Shown: positions 5,028 to 12,542 of the stretch, piece by piece | Layout: the number at the start of each line of letters is the position of its first letter | Position numbering within the stretch: position 1 is the stretch's first letter | Source of the DNA: JBFMFB01 sp040752115 | Lineage (GTDB): Bacteria; Pseudomonadota; Gammaproteobacteria; Burkholderiales; Sulfuricellaceae | Reading direction: 5' to 3' | Assembly (NCBI GenBank): GCA_040752115.1 | Contig: JBFMFB010000039.1 | Location: 1 to 15,336, forward strand | Length of the DNA: 15,336 nucleotides | Program-made: the position numbers and the translations under genes | Notes under the pieces: generated by a model | Seen by the model: the letters and a program-made list of their open reading frames with translations, nothing else | The model's database searches: none | Told to the model about the DNA's origin: nothing

Positions 5028-7055
5028 CTAGCCGCGCAGGCTCTCGATCCCCAGCTCGACCCGCAGTTCGCTGAAAGGTTTCGCCAGCGGCCACTGCAGC
5101 GTCAGCGTGACGGCCTGCATGATTTTCTCGAAGCCGGCCTCGGATTGGGAGACGGTGAAATGAGGGCAGGATAGCACCCGCGCCGGTACGTTGAGGTGGA
5201 CCACCAGCGCGCCGCCCAGCACGTCATCCTGGAGCACCAGTTTTTTGGCCGATTCGATTTCCGCCGGCTGGCCGAAACCGCCCAGAACATGGTTGCCGTG
5301 CATGATCCGGCCGGCCGGCCCGTCGCAGCTCGGCATGGCGAGATTGAGCTGGGTTCGGAACACGCCTCTCGCCTCGCCGTTGAAGCGGTAGACAACACGC
5401 AGATGGTTGCCGGAAAGGGCGATGTGCTTGTCTATCAGCAGCTTCCCGCTTTCGCATCCTAGCGTCGCTTCCGCCGCATGCTCATGCCCCAGCCGCAGCA
5501 CGTAGTTTTTCAGGTAGGTGACCGTTCCGTCAGGCGCGATAATGCTGTCCAGGAACAGGGGCCTGCCGTGCGCGTCAACCCTCAGGTCGTCGGGGATGAT
5601 CTCGTGCTTGAAGCTGATCCGCTCGTGCGGCGAGGCGATCCCCTCGCCGTGGTGTTGCGAGCTTTCGTTCAACTGTATCTTGCGGTAGTAATGTTCGGGC
5701 TGACGGGCAAGCGTATCGCCGAAGTTGTGGTGCAGCACGTAGGAATCCAGCTCGCACAGGGAAGCACTGCCGTCCTGGCGCACGACTGCCTGCACCAAGC
5801 CGCTGTGCAGGAAGATTTCGACGTTGCCATCCATGTCCAGGTCTTCCTGGATCTGGGGCGGGCGCGGCGAAATCTGGTCCAGCATTCCTTCCAGCGCGGT
5901 GATGGCGTTATACACCGCGCGCCGCAGGTGCGGCAGATAAAGCCCGCCGAACAATCCGTGCCAGTACGCGTCGTTGGCTTGGGATTGATAGAGCTTCTCC
6001 AGCATGGCTGGCGTTTTCTTCCCGTCCGGCAACGCCGCGAAGCGCTGGGAGAGCCTGAGCATGCGCTTGTGCATCCAGTTCGACTCGGGATAGCGGGACA
6101 GGAAATTCTTCCAGATGCCGCCGCGCAGAAACGCTTTGTCGTGCCCGAATCGCCCGGAGGATTTGGCCTCCTGCACCAGATCCGCGTACCGCTGCGCCGC
6201 GGGCGCAGGCAGCGTCCACTCGTTCATCTCGATATAGGAGGTGGTGGGCAGATATACGACACCGCGCGTTTTCGCCCCGGCATGATAGTCGCAGTAGCGC
6301 ATCGGGCGAATGAGAGGTGAGTTCAGCACGCCCTGGATGAAGCTCTCCAGCCAGCCCTTTTCGTATACCCATTCGTAGGTTTCCGGCCAGATGCCGAATT
6401 TCTCGATGTCGTCGAAATAGATCGCTGCCGCCTGGCCGCCTTCTTCCGCCAGACTTTCCAGATAGGCCACCGCCTCGTCGGCGGGGGAAAAGGGGAAGCG
6501 GTAGCGCAGTGCCTCGGAAATCGGGAACAGGTCCAGCCGGCGCCCATCCTCCTCGGTGGTATAAAAGCCGTTGAGCTGATGGGCTTCTTTTCCGGCGCAC
6601 AGGAAATGGTAGTCGTCTACCGTCACGTAACGGATGCTGGCATCCGCCAGCCCCGGCACCACCGTGGCCTCCCATACCCGCTCGGTCAGCCAGGCGCCTT
6701 CCGGCCGCTGGCCAAGTTTGGCTTTCAGCTTGCCGGACAGCGTGATGACCTGTCCGATCCGGTCGCGGCTGGGGATCACGGCCAGCACCGGTTCGGTGTC
6801 GCCGCCGCCGAACAGCTCAGCCTGGCCGCGCTTCACCATTTCCTTCAGCAGCGCCATGTCCTTCGGATAATGCTGGAACAGCCAGTCCAACAGCCAGCCG
6901 CTGAAATGGACGGCGAAATGGAACTGCGGAAAGCGGTGCAGGGTATGGATAAACGGGCGATAGCAGCGCGTATGGGCATCGTGCAGCACTTCGGGAAAAT
7001 TGCCCACCGGCTGGTGTGCGTGGACGCCGAGTAACAGTGCGATGGATTTGGTCAT
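5028..7055 (-). CDS. GH57 4-alpha-glucanotransferase / alpha-amylase with DUF1925-DUF1926-type C-terminal domains
   Basis: Cytoplasmic enzyme (675 aa) that should transfer or hydrolyse alpha-1,4-glucan chains, remodelling glycogen or maltodextrin. The N-terminal GH57 barrel begins with GVHAHQPVGNF (10-20). The nucleophile is E125 in AWLTERVWEA, and the probable acid/base is D216 in YFDDIEKFGIWP; this 91-residue spacing equals that of E123 and D214 in Thermococcus litoralis 4-alpha-glucanotransferase as I recall it. Further shared blocks are TYEWVYEKGWL, SYIEMNEWTLPA and FLRGGIWKNF. A helical domain follows (about 290-390), then a beta-rich C-terminal half (about 400-675). The length is close to the roughly 659 aa of the thermococcal enzyme. 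The ATG at 7055 is 32 bp after the stop of the next upstream GH57 gene, in the same operon. No signal peptide is seen. Transferase versus hydrolase activity cannot be settled from sequence. Confidence 0.9.
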   Translation of the reverse strand: MTKSIALLLGVHAHQPVGNFPEVLHDAHTRCYRPFIHTLHRFPQFHFAVHFSGWLLDWLFQHYPKDMALLKEMVKRGQAELFGGGDTEPVLAVIPSRDRIGQVITLSGKLKAKLGQRPEGAWLTERVWEATVVPGLADASIRYVTVDDYHFLCAGKEAHQLNGFYTTEEDGRRLDLFPISEALRYRFPFSPADEAVAYLESLAEEGGQAAAIYFDDIEKFGIWPETYEWVYEKGWLESFIQGVLNSPLIRPMRYCDYHAGAKTRGVVYLPTTSYIEMNEWTLPAPAAQRYADLVQEAKSSGRFGHDKAFLRGGIWKNFLSRYPESNWMHKRMLRLSQRFAALPDGKKTPAMLEKLYQSQANDAYWHGLFGGLYLPHLRRAVYNAITALEGMLDQISPRPPQIQEDLDMDGNVEIFLHSGLVQAVVRQDGSASLCELDSYVLHHNFGDTLARQPEHYYRKIQLNESSQHHGEGIASPHERISFKHEIIPDDLRVDAHGRPLFLDSIIAPDGTVTYLKNYVLRLGHEHAAEATLGCESGKLLIDKHIALSGNHLRVVYRFNGEARGVFRTQLNLAMPSCDGPAGRIMHGNHVLGGFGQPAEIESAKKLVLQDDVLGGALVVHLNVPARVLSCPHFTVSQSEAGFEKIMQAVTLTLQWPLAKPFSELRVELGIESLRG

Positions 7056-7087
7056 GGCTCGCTTTCAGCGATCAGTTTGTTGTCGTT

Positions 7088-8848
7088 TCAGGATGCCCGC
7101 CGCATCGCCCCGCCCGCCTCGGGATGGCCGCCGCCGGTGCTGATGGGATGGTTCAGCGCCTCAGGCACGGGCAGTTGCAGCAGATGATACAAGTCCACCA
7201 GGTTTTCGCGGTAGAGGCGGTCGAAGCTTGCCACGCTCTCCGCCGGATTGTAATCGCCGAACCACCAGAACCAGTCCGACCCCTCGCAAACGGCCAGTTG
7301 CTCGGCCGCCAGGGACTTCTGCTCCTCGCTCAGGCGGCCGCTCGCCATGACAAGGTCGAAGCTTTGTTTGGCCTGGCACAGCAAATCCCACGCGCGGTTC
7401 TTCTCCGGCGACCCGATCCAGGTCGTGAAGTTGCCGTAAACCCAGCTTCCTGCAACCAGATACGGCAATTCGCCCGGAACCGCGCAGGAAGCGTTTGCGT
7501 TTTCGGCGATCCCCAGCTGCAGGTGCCGCTGATTCGACTGGCAGCTATCCAGATAATCCTTGAAGGTGGTCATCTGGATGAAAGGATGTTCCTCCAATGC
7601 GCCGTAAAGCTCGGAAAGGAAGTAATAGCCGTTGTAGGGGTAATATTCCCAGGCGTTTTCTCCATCCAGAATCACGCTAACGACCGGGCTCTCGTGGTCC
7701 GGACTCTGGCGCCAGATCTCCTCCAGCGCATGCACGAAGTTGCTCACCGCATCCTTGCCGAACCACTTCGCGTATTCGAAGCCGATCAGATCGGAGAGGC
7801 GGTCGTCGCGGAAAAAACACATGATTTCGTGCGCGCCGTCGGCAACACGGTAAGGGCGGTATAGATAGGCGGATTTATCCGGCAGCGGCTGATCCGGCTG
7901 CGCCTTGCGCAAGCTGTTGACCAGCACCCCCTCCCCAGTAGCCGCCCAGCGGCAGCCTTGTTTTGCCAGCAGAACGGCAAATGCCTGCGATATTCCCCCC
8001 TCGGCGGGCCACATGCCTTGCGGACGCTCGCCAAAACGCCGTTGGTGGCTTTCAGCGGCGGCGCCCACGTGAAACTTTACGCGGCTTTCTCCGCCGGGGT
8101 AGGCGGTGGAAACCGGCAAGCTCGTGCCCGGCACGCTTTCCCTGGCGCTGTCGAAGTCAAGCAGTAACGGCGAGATGGGATGGTAGTACGGCGTAGTGGA
8201 AAGCTCGATCTGTCCGGCTTGGGCCAGTTTTTTGTAACGGGGAATCACCTCCCGGATGAGTTCTCCGATCAACCCGAAGAGCCGCTGCCTGTCTTCCGGG
8301 GTGAAGTGGCAGCCCTTGGTCATCAGCCCGGCGACCAGTTCGGATTCGCGGCGAACGCTTTCCCCCATCCACACCAGGTGATACCACACCAGCAAGTCGC
8401 CAAGGTATTGTCCGGAAAAATAGCCCAGATGCCCGGCCCCATGCTCGTCGTGCAGCTTGAACAGGTCATACAGCCGCTTGTAGGCCGGATAGGGCTGAAT
8501 CATCTTGCTGTGGTTGCTGCGAAAGCAGCTGTCCAGGATGAACTTGTGTTGCTTCTCCGGCAATGTGTCCAGATTCTTGACCGTCAACAGCTTGAGCAGC
8601 GGGTCGCGAATCTTGTTTTCGGAAAATTGGCGGGCGTAGTCCTCCAACTGGTCCAGCAGCACCGGAACGAAATTGAAAACGGCTTTGGCCTGGCGATGGC
8701 TTTCCACATGGAATGCCATGTCGGTGTAATCCTTGATGGCGTGCAGATAGGTCCAGGGCAGCGCGAATTCGCCGGTCGCATGATGCCGGTAGTCCGGCTG
8801 ATGCATGTGCCAGCAGAGAATCAGGTTAAGTTTTTTGGTTACGGTCAT
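7088..8848 (-). CDS. GH57 family alpha-amylase / alpha-mannosidase-type enzyme
   Basis: 586-aa intracellular glycoside hydrolase of family 57, COG1449 type, likely acting on alpha-glucans such as glycogen or maltodextrin. Conserved regions are visible in order: CWHMHQPDY (12-20), the substrate-site block ELSTTPYYHPISPLL (215-229), nucleophile E283 in GMWPAEGGIS, and acid/base D395 in SVILDGENAWEYYP. The C-terminal part includes FTTWIGSPEKNRAWDLL, a feature I associate with this subgroup. It is clearly a different subfamily from the neighbouring GH57 at 5028-7055. Start ATG 8848 is preceded by GGCGGAAAG, an acceptable ribosome site. It lies 36 bp after the glgC stop, so it is presumably co-transcribed with glgC. 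Specificity (amylase, branching or other GH57 activity) is inferred only. Confidence 0.88.
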   Translation of the reverse strand: MTVTKKLNLILCWHMHQPDYRHHATGEFALPWTYLHAIKDYTDMAFHVESHRQAKAVFNFVPVLLDQLEDYARQFSENKIRDPLLKLLTVKNLDTLPEKQHKFILDSCFRSNHSKMIQPYPAYKRLYDLFKLHDEHGAGHLGYFSGQYLGDLLVWYHLVWMGESVRRESELVAGLMTKGCHFTPEDRQRLFGLIGELIREVIPRYKKLAQAGQIELSTTPYYHPISPLLLDFDSARESVPGTSLPVSTAYPGGESRVKFHVGAAAESHQRRFGERPQGMWPAEGGISQAFAVLLAKQGCRWAATGEGVLVNSLRKAQPDQPLPDKSAYLYRPYRVADGAHEIMCFFRDDRLSDLIGFEYAKWFGKDAVSNFVHALEEIWRQSPDHESPVVSVILDGENAWEYYPYNGYYFLSELYGALEEHPFIQMTTFKDYLDSCQSNQRHLQLGIAENANASCAVPGELPYLVAGSWVYGNFTTWIGSPEKNRAWDLLCQAKQSFDLVMASGRLSEEQKSLAAEQLAVCEGSDWFWWFGDYNPAESVASFDRLYRENLVDLYHLLQLPVPEALNHPISTGGGHPEAGGAMRRAS

Positions 8849-8884
8849 CTTTCCGCCAAAAGAATGATCGGTTTTTCTGCCTGA

Positions 8885-10162
8885 CTAACGCACATGGTGG
8901 ATATACTGGCCCAGCATTTCTGGAGTAATGAGCGTGATCCCCTTTTCCGTGACGTAAAAGCGTTTGGCATCTTCGACCGGGTCGACGCCGACCACCATCC
9001 CGGCCGGGATCTTGCACCCCTTGTCCACCACCACCCGCTTCAACGTGACGTTGGGGCCGATGTCCACGTCGGGCAGAATCACCGAATCTTCCAGATTGCT
9101 GTAACTGTCCACTCTGACATTGGAAAACAGCAGCGAACGGCGCACCGTCGCCCCGCTGATGATGCATCCGCCCGAAACCAGGGAATCCACCGCAAATCCC
9201 CGGCGCTCCTCGTCATCGAACACGAACTTGGCCGGCGGCAGCTGCTCCTGATAAGTCCAGATCGGCCACTCCTCATCGTACAGATTCAAATACGGCGTGA
9301 CCTTGGTCATTTCCATATTGGCTTCCCAATAGGCGTCCACCGTTCCCACATCGCGCCAGTAGGGCTGTCCGCCCGGCTTGCTGACGCAGCTGTCGGAAAA
9401 AGGATGGGCAAACACCCGGTACTTGTTCGCGACCAGGTATGGGATGATGTCATGACCGAAATCACGCGACGAATTCGGGTCGTCCGCGTCACGGATCAGT
9501 TGGTCGAACAGGAACGACGCGTTGAAAATGTAGATCCCCATGCTCGCCATCGCCCTGTCCGGCTTGCCGGGAATGGGCGCAGGCCGGGCCGGCTTTTCGG
9601 TGAAGGCGACCACATGCTGAAATTCGTCCACCGTCATCACGCCGAATGCAGAAGCCTCTTCCAGCGGCACTTCCATGCACGCGACCGTCATATCGGCGGC
9701 GTGCGCTGTGTGAAAAGCCAGCATCTCGCCGTAATCCATTTTGTAAATGTGATCCCCGGCCAGGATAATCACGTGTTCCGGCTTGTAGCCGCGGATGATG
9801 TCCATGTTCTGGAATACCGCGTCCGCCGTTCCCTTGTACCAGCTTTCCTGGATGCGCTGCTGCGCCGGCAGCAGTTCGACGAATTCGTTGAATTCGCCGC
9901 GCAGGAAACTCCATCCCCGGTGCAGGTGCTGCAGCAGGCTATGCGCCTTGTATTGGGTGATCACGCCGATTCGCCGGATGCCGGAATTGACGCAGTTGGA
10001 AAGGGGGAAGTCTATGATGCGGAATTTGCCGCCGAAGGGAACGGCTGGTTTAGCGCGCCATTCGGTCAGTTGTTTCAGGCGGCTGCCCCGGCCGCCGGCA
10101 AGAATCAGGGCAACGGTATTTTTCGTCAACAAGCTGATAAAGCGTGGAGTTGCTTTTTGCAA
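8885..10162 (-). CDS. glgC: Glucose-1-phosphate adenylyltransferase (ADP-glucose pyrophosphorylase)
   Basis: Makes ADP-glucose from glucose-1-P and ATP, the committed step of bacterial glycogen synthesis. The 425-aa protein has the nucleotide-binding loop AGGRGSRL (22-29), RAKPAVPFGGKFRIIDF with K38 at the position of the E. coli fructose-1,6-bisphosphate site K39, WYKGTADAVFQN (108-119), catalytic D137 in ILAGDHIYKMDY, and glucose-1-P-binding K190 in FTEKPARP. The C-terminal left-handed beta-helix starts near SLVSGGCIISGA. The D137-K190 spacing equals E. coli D142-K195. The start codon is TTG: there is no in-frame ATG before the nucleotide-binding loop, and a strong Shine-Dalgarno GAGGAG (10169-10174) lies exactly 6 nt upstream. 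It is the first gene of a leftward operon with two GH57 genes and is divergent from glgB. Confidence 0.96.
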   Translation of the reverse strand: MQKATPRFISLLTKNTVALILAGGRGSRLKQLTEWRAKPAVPFGGKFRIIDFPLSNCVNSGIRRIGVITQYKAHSLLQHLHRGWSFLRGEFNEFVELLPAQQRIQESWYKGTADAVFQNMDIIRGYKPEHVIILAGDHIYKMDYGEMLAFHTAHAADMTVACMEVPLEEASAFGVMTVDEFQHVVAFTEKPARPAPIPGKPDRAMASMGIYIFNASFLFDQLIRDADDPNSSRDFGHDIIPYLVANKYRVFAHPFSDSCVSKPGGQPYWRDVGTVDAYWEANMEMTKVTPYLNLYDEEWPIWTYQEQLPPAKFVFDDEERRGFAVDSLVSGGCIISGATVRRSLLFSNVRVDSYSNLEDSVILPDVDIGPNVTLKRVVVDKGCKIPAGMVVGVDPVEDAKRFYVTEKGITLITPEMLGQYIHHVR

Positions 10163-10183
10163 GTCTGTCTCCTCAGTTTTCTA

Positions 10184-10212
10184 ATAATTTTGGCTACCGT
10201 ATCTCCGGGCAA
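10184..10212 (-). promoter_or_regulatory. Tentative glgC promoter
   Basis: Read on the minus strand, TTGCCC (10207-10212) and AATTAT (10184-10189) are 17 bp apart, four of six matches each. Transcription would start near 10177, giving a very short leader that still includes the GAGGAG ribosome site. Weak matches; position is the main support. Confidence 0.25.
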
Positions 10213-10292
10213 CGGCGGCCCGCAGAACCGCTAGCTAGTTGACAATAATCAGGGGTGGGCGCGAAAAATGCCGCCACCAGCCACATTGCCGC

Positions 10293-10298
10293 TATAAT
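10293..10298 (+). promoter_or_regulatory. Candidate -10 box for glgB
   Basis: A perfect TATAAT in the 172-bp divergent glgC-glgB spacer. It would start transcription near 10305 and leave a leader of about 30 nt before the ATG at 10335, while excluding the alternative ATG at 10302. No good -35 lies at normal distance; the TTGACA at 10239-10244 is 48 bp away, too far to pair with it. An activator-dependent promoter is one reading. Confidence 0.35.
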
Positions 10299-10334
10299 AA
10301 CATGCTGAACACCACGAAAATCACGACATCCCGT

Positions 10335-12518
10335 ATGAAACCCAACATCGCAAGCAAAGTCAACTCAAAACTGGAAGCCCTGTTGCAGGCGCGGCTGCAT
10401 GATCCGTTTTCTTTCCTGGGGGTTCATCCCGAAGGAGATGGTTGGGTCGTGCGCGCTTTCCTGCCCGATACAACCCGCATGGAAGCCTTGATCGGCGGCG
10501 CCTGGCAGCCGATGGAACGTATTCACGCCGAGGGGATATTCGCCTGGCACGGCGCCGTCCGGCCAGACGCCCCCTATCGCCTGCGCGCAGAAAAAGGCGG
10601 GGCGATCATCGAGTTTTACGACCCCTACGCATTCCCTTCGTTCACCAGCGACCTCGATCTCCACCTGTTCGCAGAAGGCCGACTGCTGCAGGGTTACCGC
10701 ACGCTGGGCGCGCATCCGGCGGAAAGCATGGGGGTCGTCGGCGCGCGCTTTGCAGTATGGGCGCCGAACGCCGAGCGCGTAAGCGTGATCGGCGATTTCA
10801 ACCGATGGGACGGCCGGGCCCATCCCATGCGCAGCCTGGGCAGCAGCGGCGTATGGGAAATCTTCATCCCCGAACTTGAAGCCGGCGCGCTGTACAAGTT
10901 CGAAATACGCAACCGCGCCACCGGGCACGTCATGGTCAAGAGCGATCCCTACGGCCAGGAATTCGAACTTCGCCCCAGCACGGCGAACCGCATCTCCTCC
11001 CCTCCCCGCCACGTCTGGCAGGACGGAAAATGGATGGAAAAGCGCAAGCAGCTCGACTGGCTGCATGCGCCGTTCAACATCTACGAAATCCATGCGGGAT
11101 CGTGGCGGCGCCATCCCGACGGCCGCTTCTACACCTACCGGGAACTTGCGCAGCACCTCGTCCCTTACATCAGGGACATGGGCTACACCCACATCGAGCT
11201 GATGCCGGTTTCAGAGCATCCGCTGGACGAATCCTGGGGCTACCAGACCACCGGCTACTTCGCCGCCACCAGCCGCTACGGCTCGCCGGACGACCTGCGC
11301 GCATTCGTGGAGGCCTGCCACCAGGCGGACATCGGCGTCATCCTAGACTGGGTTCCCGCCCACTTCCCGCAGGACAACTGGGCGCTGGCACGCTTCGACG
11401 GCACCGCCCTGTACGAGCACGAAGACCCGCGCCTGGGCTTCCATCAGGACTGGGGCACGCACATCTTCAACTACGGCCGCCACGAGGTGAAAAGCTTTCT
11501 GCTTTCCAGCGCCCACTACTGGCTGTCGGAATTCCATCTCGACGGCCTGCGCGTGGACGCCGTGGCTTCCATGCTCTACCTCGACTACTCGCGTAAGGAA
11601 GGGGAATGGCTGCCGAACCGCTACGGCGGCCGGGAAAACCTGGAGGCGATCGACTTCCTGCGCGAGCTCAACATCATGGTGCACGACGAGTTTCCCGGCG
11701 CGCTCACCTTCGCCGAGGAATCCACTTCCTGGCCGATGGTGTCGCGTCCCGTCCACCTCGGCGGGCTGGGCTTCTCCATGAAGTGGAACATGGGCTGGAT
11801 GAACGACACGCTCTACTACATCGAGCACGATCCGGTGCACCGCCGCTACCACCACAACGAGCTCACCTTCGGCCAGCTCTACTCCTACACCGAAAATTTC
11901 GTGCTGCCGTTTTCGCATGACGAGGTCGTGCACGGCAAGCGCTCCCTGCTGGACAAGATGCCGGGCGACGCCTGGCAGAAGTTCGCCAACCTGCGCCTGC
12001 TGCTCACCTACCAGATGACCTACCCCGGCAAGAAGCTCAATTTCATGGGCAACGAATTCGGCCATGGACGGGAATGGCAGGTCGGCGGAGAGCTGGACTG
12101 GTGGCTGCTGGAGCGCGACTGGCACCGTGGCGTGCAGGATCTGTGCCGCGATCTCAACCGCCTGTACCGCGACACCCCCGCTCTGCACGAACAGGATTTC
12201 ACTCACGAAGGCTTTTCCTGGATCGACTGCCACGACGCCGACCAGTCGGTGCTCTCCTACCTGCGCCGCGCGAAAAACGGTTCGTTCGTGGCGGCGGTGT
12301 TCAATTTCACGCCCGTGCCGCGCATCGGCTACCGTATCGGCGTGCCCGAAGGCGGCGCCTACCGGGAGATTTTCAACAGCGATTCCGGCTACTACGGCGG
12401 CGGCAACATCGGCAACGGCGCCGGGCTGGTGGCGGAAGACCTGCCCTGGATGGGATACGCCCATTCCGTCGCCATCGCCCTGCCGCCGCTGGGGGGCATC
12501 GTTCTGGCAAAAGCATGA
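10335..12518 (+). CDS. glgB: 1,4-alpha-glucan branching enzyme (GH13)
   Basis: Cuts alpha-1,4 chains and re-attaches them by alpha-1,6 bonds in glycogen. Numbered from ATG 10335 it has 727 aa, against about 728 in E. coli. The order is an N1 domain (about 12-105), a CBM48-like domain (VWAPNAERVSVIGDFNRWDG near 141-160), a GH13 barrel and a C-terminal beta domain. The GH13 motifs are intact: D338 in ILDWVPAHF, nucleophile D408 in DGLRVDAVASM, acid/base E461 in FAEESTSWP, and D529 in LPFSHDEVVHG. Spacings among these match E. coli D335/D405/E458/D526. The frame stays open upstream to a TTG at 10239 and an ATG at 10302. I prefer 10335 because it gives the usual N-terminal length and suits the TATAAT at 10293; no start has a clear ribosome site. 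pgi follows after 24 bp. Confidence 0.96.
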   Translation: MKPNIASKVNSKLEALLQARLHDPFSFLGVHPEGDGWVVRAFLPDTTRMEALIGGAWQPMERIHAEGIFAWHGAVRPDAPYRLRAEKGGAIIEFYDPYAFPSFTSDLDLHLFAEGRLLQGYRTLGAHPAESMGVVGARFAVWAPNAERVSVIGDFNRWDGRAHPMRSLGSSGVWEIFIPELEAGALYKFEIRNRATGHVMVKSDPYGQEFELRPSTANRISSPPRHVWQDGKWMEKRKQLDWLHAPFNIYEIHAGSWRRHPDGRFYTYRELAQHLVPYIRDMGYTHIELMPVSEHPLDESWGYQTTGYFAATSRYGSPDDLRAFVEACHQADIGVILDWVPAHFPQDNWALARFDGTALYEHEDPRLGFHQDWGTHIFNYGRHEVKSFLLSSAHYWLSEFHLDGLRVDAVASMLYLDYSRKEGEWLPNRYGGRENLEAIDFLRELNIMVHDEFPGALTFAEESTSWPMVSRPVHLGGLGFSMKWNMGWMNDTLYYIEHDPVHRRYHHNELTFGQLYSYTENFVLPFSHDEVVHGKRSLLDKMPGDAWQKFANLRLLLTYQMTYPGKKLNFMGNEFGHGREWQVGGELDWWLLERDWHRGVQDLCRDLNRLYRDTPALHEQDFTHEGFSWIDCHDADQSVLSYLRRAKNGSFVAAVFNFTPVPRIGYRIGVPEGGAYREIFNSDSGYYGGGNIGNGAGLVAEDLPWMGYAHSVAIALPPLGGIVLAKA

Positions 12519-12542
12519 TCGCCCCCGGCCTGGAAGGAAACC

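Noticed and set aside
8894..10234. 446-codon plus-strand open frame opposite glgC
   Set aside because: Antisense shadow of a gene with all GlgC motifs; it is His/Arg-rich and has no recognisable domain.
10239..10298. TTGACA (10239) and TATAAT (10293) as one sigma70 promoter
   Set aside because: The 48-bp separation is far beyond the usable 16-18 bp.
10239..10334. Longer GlgB starting at TTG 10239 or ATG 10302
   Set aside because: Both add residues beyond the usual N-terminus, the TTG coincides with TTGACA, the ATG at 10302 would lie upstream of transcription if TATAAT 10293 is the -10, and neither has a ribosome site. The ATG at 10302 is not fully excluded.
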